From assembly GCA_019722365.1 (NCBI GenBank), contig JADFUC010000293.1, positions 1-64,000 on the forward strand: DNA of 64,000 nt, read 5' to 3'. Position numbers and translations under genes: made by a program. How positions within the stretch are numbered: position 1 is the stretch's first letter; each line of letters begins with the position of its first letter. Of this stretch, positions 58,800-64,000 are shown piece after piece. The stretch comes from Lithospermum erythrorhizon. Its lineage: Eukaryota; Streptophyta; Magnoliopsida; Boraginales; Boraginaceae. The notes under the pieces are model-generated. The model saw only the letters and a list, made by a program, of their open reading frames with translations, ran no database searches and had not been told where the DNA came from.

Positions 58800-59170
58800 A
58801 GTGGTGACAGTGCGTTATTTACGGCATGATATTAGAGGCGGGGTGTTGTTTGATTACGGGGCTCACAGCGTTCTTTGTTTCTCATAGTTTATTTCTGCTT
58901 TATGCATTTATGTTGTGTCAAGCTGCGTTAAGTTATGACACCCGGTGAGGAGGTCGGTTGTAGTTAGATTTGTATTTAGAGAGCGCCGCTTTGATTGTAT
59001 GTAGTCGGTTGTTGTCTTTCGATTACTTCCATTTGAGCTTTTGAATTTTTGACGCCTCTTTGGGTATGGATTGGTTGAAGCATCATTACGTTATTGATTT
59101 CCATCGGAAGGAATTACTTTTGTGGGTTCGGGAAACGAGATATCCGATTTGAGGGAGGCAGAAAGATTTT
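58800..59170 (+). pseudogene. Ty3/gypsy aspartic protease remnant
   Basis: At 58,842-58,885 a frame reads VLFDYGAHSV, aligned with the retroviral-type protease active site (L-F-D-S-G-A-x-H-S); the Ser after the catalytic Asp is Tyr. At about 59,065-59,115 it reads LGMDWLKHHYVIDFHRKE, the conserved end of plant gypsy protease. The stretch between is frameshifted. It sits between gag and RT, as expected. Confidence 0.7.
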
Positions 59171-59283
59171 ACCTTGAGTTTTTGTGTAGTCGACACTTGA
59201 GGCTAGAGATTGATTCGGAAAGGGTGTGTTGGGTTCTGGGGTATGTGGTTGGTTGAGTAGAGAAGAGAGGCGGAGTAGAGGAT

Positions 59284-60065
59284 GTGCGGGTTGTTAGAGT
59301 TCGAGGATGTTTTCACGAGGACTTACCGTGGTTGCACGCGGGGAGATCGGCTTTCTTTATTGAAGGTTATTCAATGCGGCGCCAATTTCTCTTCCGCCGT
59401 GCAGGATGGCTCGCGACCAGATGCCGAGAATTGCGGACTTCGGTTCTGAGTTGTTGGACAAGGGGTTCATCCCGGGCCAGGTATAGCCGTAAAGTGCGCC
59501 CCGGTATTGTTTGTGAAAAAAGAAGGATGGTTCGATGAGGTTTGTGCATTGACTATAGGCAGTTGAATAAAGTGACCATTAAGAACCGATACCCATTGCC
59601 CAGAATTGACGATTTGTTTGATCAGCTGAAGGATGCCAAGGTGTTCTCGAAGATTGATTTGCGATCTGGTTATCATCAGTTGAGGATCAAAGGGGAGGAT
59701 ATTCCGAAATCGGCTTTCCGATCTCGTTATGGGCATTATGAGTTTATAGTGATGCCATTTGGATTGACGAATGCACCGGCGGCCTTTATGGATTTGATGA
59801 ACCGGGTATTTCGGGAGTATTTGGATGAGTTTGTGGTGGTATTCATTGATGATATTCTGATATATTCCAGAGGGGAGGAGGAACATGAGAGGCATTTGCA
59901 GATTGTGTTGAGGACCTTGAGACAGCACCAGTTGTATGCCAAGTTTTCCAAATGTGAGTTCTGGTTGGCGAAAGTACAATTCCTGGGTCATGTGATTTCG
60001 TATTTGTCGATCCACAAAGGTGGAGGCGTGAACAATTGGGGCGTCGAGTGTGGCGAGGTTAGTAG
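59284..60065 (+). pseudogene. Ty3/gypsy reverse transcriptase remnant (Tekay-like)
   Basis: 59,542-59,999 is an unbroken stretch carrying the RT core: [44 protein letters not shown], the catalytic FIDDILIYS and [11 protein letters not shown], then FLGHVIS. Upstream, FVKKK and an EDLPWL-like stretch (about 59,310) lie in other frames. Downstream a one-base shift at about 60,005 leads into VDP...EAVNNW. The thumb/connection and RNase H that should follow are absent: by about 60,270 the sequence is already integrase N-terminal. Sequence style and the C-terminal chromodomain-like tail fit the Tekay/Del chromovirus lineage. Confidence 0.88.
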
Positions 60066-60279
60066 GCGTGCGGTAGAAAGGGAAATCAAAGGACCCGGAG
60101 AAGAATGAAGCAGTGGGAGTCGATTTTGATGTCGGTAGCGGCCGGAGATTTTGTATATGGGAGTTAGGCCAGGTGCTTGTGGATCGAATCTTGCGTGCGG
60201 CGGCAGATGAGAGGCTGCGTATTATCGGTAGGGATGTGAGGGTGGAGTCGGATCGGATTTCCGGTTGATGAGTGGTGCC

Positions 60280-61564
60280 TTGAGTGAATGGCGGGGTGTA
60301 TTAATGCAGGTATTGAGATGAGTTGAGAAGGGAGATTCTTGATGGGGCCCATAATACTCCTACAATGCACTTGAATTGTATAGATGTGTAGTGACTTGAG
60401 GTTGGCGTATTGGTGGCGGGAATGAAGAGAGAGAGATCGCTTGAGTTTGTGGCAAAGTGCTTGTGGTTTGTCGGCCGGTGAAGGCCGGTATAGACATCCT
60501 GGCGAGGTTGTGCGAGACTCTTTCCTATTTAAGTGGACATGGGAGAATATCACCATGGAGCCGTGTTTGGGCTTCTGGGGCGTTGAGGCGACATGATGGG
60601 ATTTGGGTGATTGTGGATAAGGATTGCTCCGAGAAGTCGGCTCTGTTTCCTACTATTAGATACGGATGGGCACGAGAGACTAGCGAAGATTTATGTGGAT
60701 CGGTGTGAGGTTGCGGGGTTCGGTGTCGATTATTTCGGACCGCGATGCTAGATTCACCGAGGAGTTGCAGAGGGGTTTCCGGGAGGCAGGGGACTAGAGT
60801 GGAGTTGAGCCACTTTCATCCCAGACGGATGGGCAATGCGAAGGGCCGATATGGATATTAGAGGATATGCTCCGGGCATGCGAACTACTCCGGGGGTGGG
60901 ACGATGAGTTGCCCGAATAGAGTTCGCTACAACAACAGCTTCCATGCTAGTATTGAGATGGCACCATTTGAGGCATTGTATGGGGGAGGTGTCGCCTCGG
61001 TTGTTGGAATGAGGTAGGAGAAAGTTTCTGCGGTTACGAGGTTGGTCGAGAGTTGATGGCGGATCGAGGTTGATTCGGCATTTGAGAGACATTCAGGATA
61101 GGCAGAAGAAGTATGCAGATCATCGCAGAGTAGACTTGTCGTTTGAGGTCGGTGACCGTGTGTTCCTAAGGGTATCCCCGTGGAAGGGAGTGATGCGATA
61201 TGGGAGGAAAGGGAAGTTGAGTCCTCGTTATATTGGACCATTTGAGATCCTTGGGAGAGTTGGCTCCGTGGCTTATCGGTTGGCGTTGCCTCCGAGTTTA
61301 GATAGGATTCATAATGTGTTCCATGTATCCTGTTTGAGGAAGTACATCCACCCGGCAGTCATATCTTAGCTCACCTCTGTGGAGCTTGAGGAGGACACAG
61401 CGTTTGAGGAAAGAAGACGGGTAAATTTTTGGACCGGGAAAGAAGGTTTTGAGGTAAGGTTGTCTTAAGTGAAAGTCCTGTGGAGGAATCAGCGTGTGGA
61501 AGAGGCGACTTGGGAACGTGAGGATGAGATGAGGGACCGTTACCCGCAGCTGTTCGGGGAGATG
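60280..61564 (+). pseudogene. Ty3/gypsy integrase with chromodomain-like C-terminus, frameshifted
   Basis: The order is as in plant chromoviruses. RREILDGAHNTP lies at about 60,320-60,360. The zinc-finger end FVAKCLVC is at 60,440-60,470. HDGIWVIVD (about 60,592-60,618) carries the first catalytic Asp region, and ISDRDARF (60,730-60,755) leads the second. HPQTDGQ-like sequence is near 60,818, and AYNNS/MAPFEALYG-like sequence lies at 60,925-60,985. The C-terminal domain at 61,070-61,369 is open: [30 protein letters not shown] and [12 protein letters not shown]. The tail at 61,471-61,566 reads VKVLWRN, then EEATWEREDEMR, and stops after GEM. This tail is the chromodomain-like segment thought to guide insertion into particular chromatin. 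Several frameshifts make it a pseudogene as read. Confidence 0.88.
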
Positions 61565-61660
61565 TGAGTTGTTTTACTTTTGTTTGGTTGGTATTTGATT
61601 TTGTGTTATTATATTGTTACCAACGTTGTTTGAGGTTGTTAAATTTCGAGTCGAAATTTT

Positions 61661-61677
61661 ATTATAGGTGAGTAGAT
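61661..61677 (+). other. Polypurine tract of element D
   Basis: TATAGGTGAGTAGAT follows AAATTTCGAGTCGAAATTT, the same palindrome-plus-purine arrangement as before LTR A. Confidence 0.6.
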
Positions 61678-64000
61678 TATATAGCAAATTAGAAAAAAAA
61701 AATTTAAAAATTTAATTTTTTAAATTCGGCGGTGGGACCAGGGGATAGTATAAATAATTTAGATGATAATATTATTTAAGTAAATTATTTTAGCCGAATG
61801 CATTTATAATTTAGTAGTTTTGTTATGGAAAATTTATCTTTGGAATTGGTTCGTTTGAGATTTAAATAGATAAGCGGAGAAATTACTTAGAAAGCCAGAA
61901 GGCAGGACTCGAGTTTTTTAAACTCTGAGGTAAATGCTTATCCTGCGCGTCATCAATAATCGGCTTCGTCTTCTTCCTTTTCCCTACAATTGGCGAAGTT
62001 ACCTCCCCACTTCAAGAATTTCTTCTTCGTTTCTCTGCCGATTGTCGCTCAGCTGAATGCGTTTTTGTAAGAATATCCGTTCTCCCAAATCACTTCTCTT
62101 TGAGTTAAGGTATGAAAGTTGAGTCTTTGAGAGAGGATATTTCTTGGGTTTTGACATGGTTGACTTTTAGTTGACTTTCCATAATTCAATTTTATGATGA
62201 ATCTTAGTTGGTTATGGGTTCTGTGATGTATATAAGTGATTAATTCATGACTTGGAGGTCGTTTGAGGACGTTATGGCTGGGTTGACTTTTAGGTTTTCG
62301 GTTGACTTTTTGGGTTGATATTTTTCTAAGACTTTAAATGTGTAGGAGGTTATGTTGGGACCTTATTATAGTTATTGTGATATTAAATTGGTGATTTAAA
62401 ATTGATTAAAGGGAATAAGGTTGAAAAAGTGTTAATTCAAGTTAAGTTATAATTAATATTTCGGGTATAGGTTGTTAATTATGGACCTGCTGATTAACTA
62501 AAATGACTTATAAGTTGATTTGTAATGATTAAGTAATAAGATGGAATTTGAGGATCGATTGGGTTGTGTCCGATGGGATTATAATTCGATAGTTTATCCG
62601 TCATGTTAGACTGTTTAGAATAGTTCCCTTAAGAGTTGGTTATGTATCTTAGAAACGCCGGTATAGTAGATGCGTGCTGATTATACTACGGAGGTTTGTT
62701 TAGCGTTGATCGTGGAAAAGGCGATTACCGATTGTGTGAGGTTTTGTGGTAGCTAAGCGAGAGGTGAGTACTTATCTCCTGGTGTTACTACGTATTCATT
62801 TTAAATTGTGTGAACATGTAATTGTTGTATGATTATGTGTGATTAAATTTGGTAGTATGATATGATTATGTGATTATTTTATGTGGCGTCGAAAGATTGC
62901 TTGAGGTAATGTAGCTTGAACTCCAACTCATATTTCTTATTTAAATGGCCATGTAGAGCTTATGATTTACGTGGCCTTTCGGCGATTGTGTTTGACTTAC
63001 GATTGTGAGATGTTTTAGGCGTGATAGCGGACATTGTTTGGGAGTAGAGTGATTCCAGTTATTAAGAGGTGATGGTTTTGAGTTATGTATGACTTGAAAT
63101 TTGACTTGAGTATCGAGTTTGACTTATGTTGGGATGATTAGGGGTTAGGTGACTCTCCTTCCTTGCAGGATATGCGACGATATTGGCCTTATACTTTGTG
63201 TATAAGTGCGGTGTGCCTTATACTTTGTGTATAAGAGCGGTGTGCCTTATACTTAGTGTATAAGTGCGGTGTGCCTTATACTTAGTGTATGAGTGCGGTG
63301 TGCCTTGTACTTAGTGTATGAGTGCGTGTGCCTTATACTTAGTGTATAAGAGCGGTGTGCCTTATACTTTGTGTATAAGTGCGGTTTTGGCCTTATACTG
63401 CGGTATAAGTCAGGTGTCGATTAGTCCATTCACTGCGGGTAGGCAGATTATATATGCGCATTAGAGGTTGGTATACTGGTAGGGATATGAGAGATAAGAG
63501 GTTTGATGACTAGAGTTTTAGTCATTGTTGAGTCTCTTGATTTCTTTCTAGAATTGAGTTCTGCAGAGCACCTTCTATTATATCTTAAATGTGTTATGTC
63601 ACGAGACTTCTGTGGAGCCCATGTTGTATGACCTTATTAGGTAGTCTGGATATGTATTTTATTCATATTTGACTATTATACTATTATTGACTCGTTCCAT
63701 ATGAGTAGTTCACCTGTGTTAAGTTTCACTAAGCTTGACTTACTCCCGCACCCCGACTTTTGAAGGCATTTCATTTGTGCGGTGGCAGTTAAGCCAAATT
63801 TGAAGATTGTTCCATTGGCTAGGTGAGCATCGGGTGAGATCTCAGTCGGTTTTGATGTGTTGTCAGCCATTTTGTATTGTTGTACTTTTATTACTAGGAC
63901 TTTCGCGTCGTGGTTGTCGTTTGTATTAAAGGCCTATCTGCGACTCTCTTTTGTAGCACTTCTTTGCCATTCTTTGTTTATTTGGGATATGTTGTATATA
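61678..64000 (+). mobile_element. 3' LTR of gypsy element D (runs off the window)
   Basis: It begins TATATAGCAAATTAG in place of the usual TGTAATAACCC. It then follows the family through GGGATAGTATAAATAATTT, TTAGTTGACTTTCCATAATT, GGTGAGTACTTATCTC and the hairpin array to GGGATATGTTGTATATA at the window edge. From the 5' copy, about 190 bp remain outside the window, giving an LTR of roughly 2.5 kb. Confidence 0.82.
63185..63400 (+). repeat. Hairpin tandem array in the 3' LTR of D
   Basis: Seven or eight copies of a ~29-bp unit, GTGCCTTATACTTAGTGTAT followed by AAGTGCG. Each has complementary arms TTATAC/GTATAA around a 5-base loop (TTTGT or TTAGT). This is the most regular array of the set. 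Confidence 0.9.

Noticed and set aside
58280..58807. 175-codon plus-strand frame and its overlapping neighbours as a host gene
   Set aside because: They overlap gag zinc-knuckle sequence in another frame; G/C-rich composition keeps several frames open at once.
59467..60015. 182-codon minus-strand frame
   Set aside because: It is the antisense of the conserved gypsy reverse transcriptase core and has no motif of its own.
63185..63400. CRISPR-like array of ~29-bp partly palindromic repeats
   Set aside because: There are no unique spacers, no cas genes, and the same array occurs at homologous positions of plant LTRs.

Overview
The window is repeat-dense, AT-rich nuclear DNA of a flowering plant, probably a eudicot. 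The evidence is: plant-type Ty3/gypsy (Tekay-like chromovirus) and Ty1/copia elements, Stowaway-, hAT- and CACTA-type termini, and one spliced gene with GT-AG introns of 90-196 bp. I cannot name the species. Nothing bacterial, organellar or CRISPR-like is present.

Layout. 1-5.0 kb: 3' end and 3.4 kb LTR of a Ty3/gypsy element that abuts a Ty1/copia element on the minus strand (5.0-10.5 kb: RT-IN-PR-GAG remnants, 2 kb leader, PBS, 5' LTR). 10.5-12.0 kb: a CACTA-type terminus and two MITEs. 12.0-14.7 kb: a gypsy solo LTR with a perfect 5-bp target duplication. 14.7-16.7 kb: a second copia fragment interrupted by a copia LTR. 16.7-25.1 kb: unassigned sequence with a weak RNase T2-like ORF and a divergent promoter-like pair. 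25.1-28.3 kb: a MITE and a roughly 464-bp tandem repeat interrupted by an LTR fragment. 30.0-31.2 kb: the only intact gene I can support, a five-exon Nudix hydrolase on the minus strand. 33.5-34.6 kb: a non-autonomous hAT element. 36.5-37.0 kb: a minus-strand LTR with a Tat-like sequence style.

37.8-56.5 kb is a four-level nest. Copia-like element F (minus) has its LTR split by copia-like element E (38,057-52,343, with CATCT on both sides). E carries a gypsy LTR C (40,797-46,662), and C carries an inverted gypsy LTR G (42,981-45,475). 56.5-64.0 kb: a Tekay-like gypsy element D with gag, protease, RT, integrase and a chromodomain-like tail, but no RNase H region. Its 3' LTR runs off the window.

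Common theme. Five related gypsy LTRs fall into a long class (A, C) and a short class (B, D, G). Copia LTRs of one family occur at 9.6, 15.7, 27.0 (fragment), 38.1 and 51.4 kb. Every transposon reading frame is broken by many small indels, while the Nudix gene reads cleanly. Paired LTR copies differ mostly at G/C-containing sites, so part of the damage could be consensus error in methylated repeats rather than old age.
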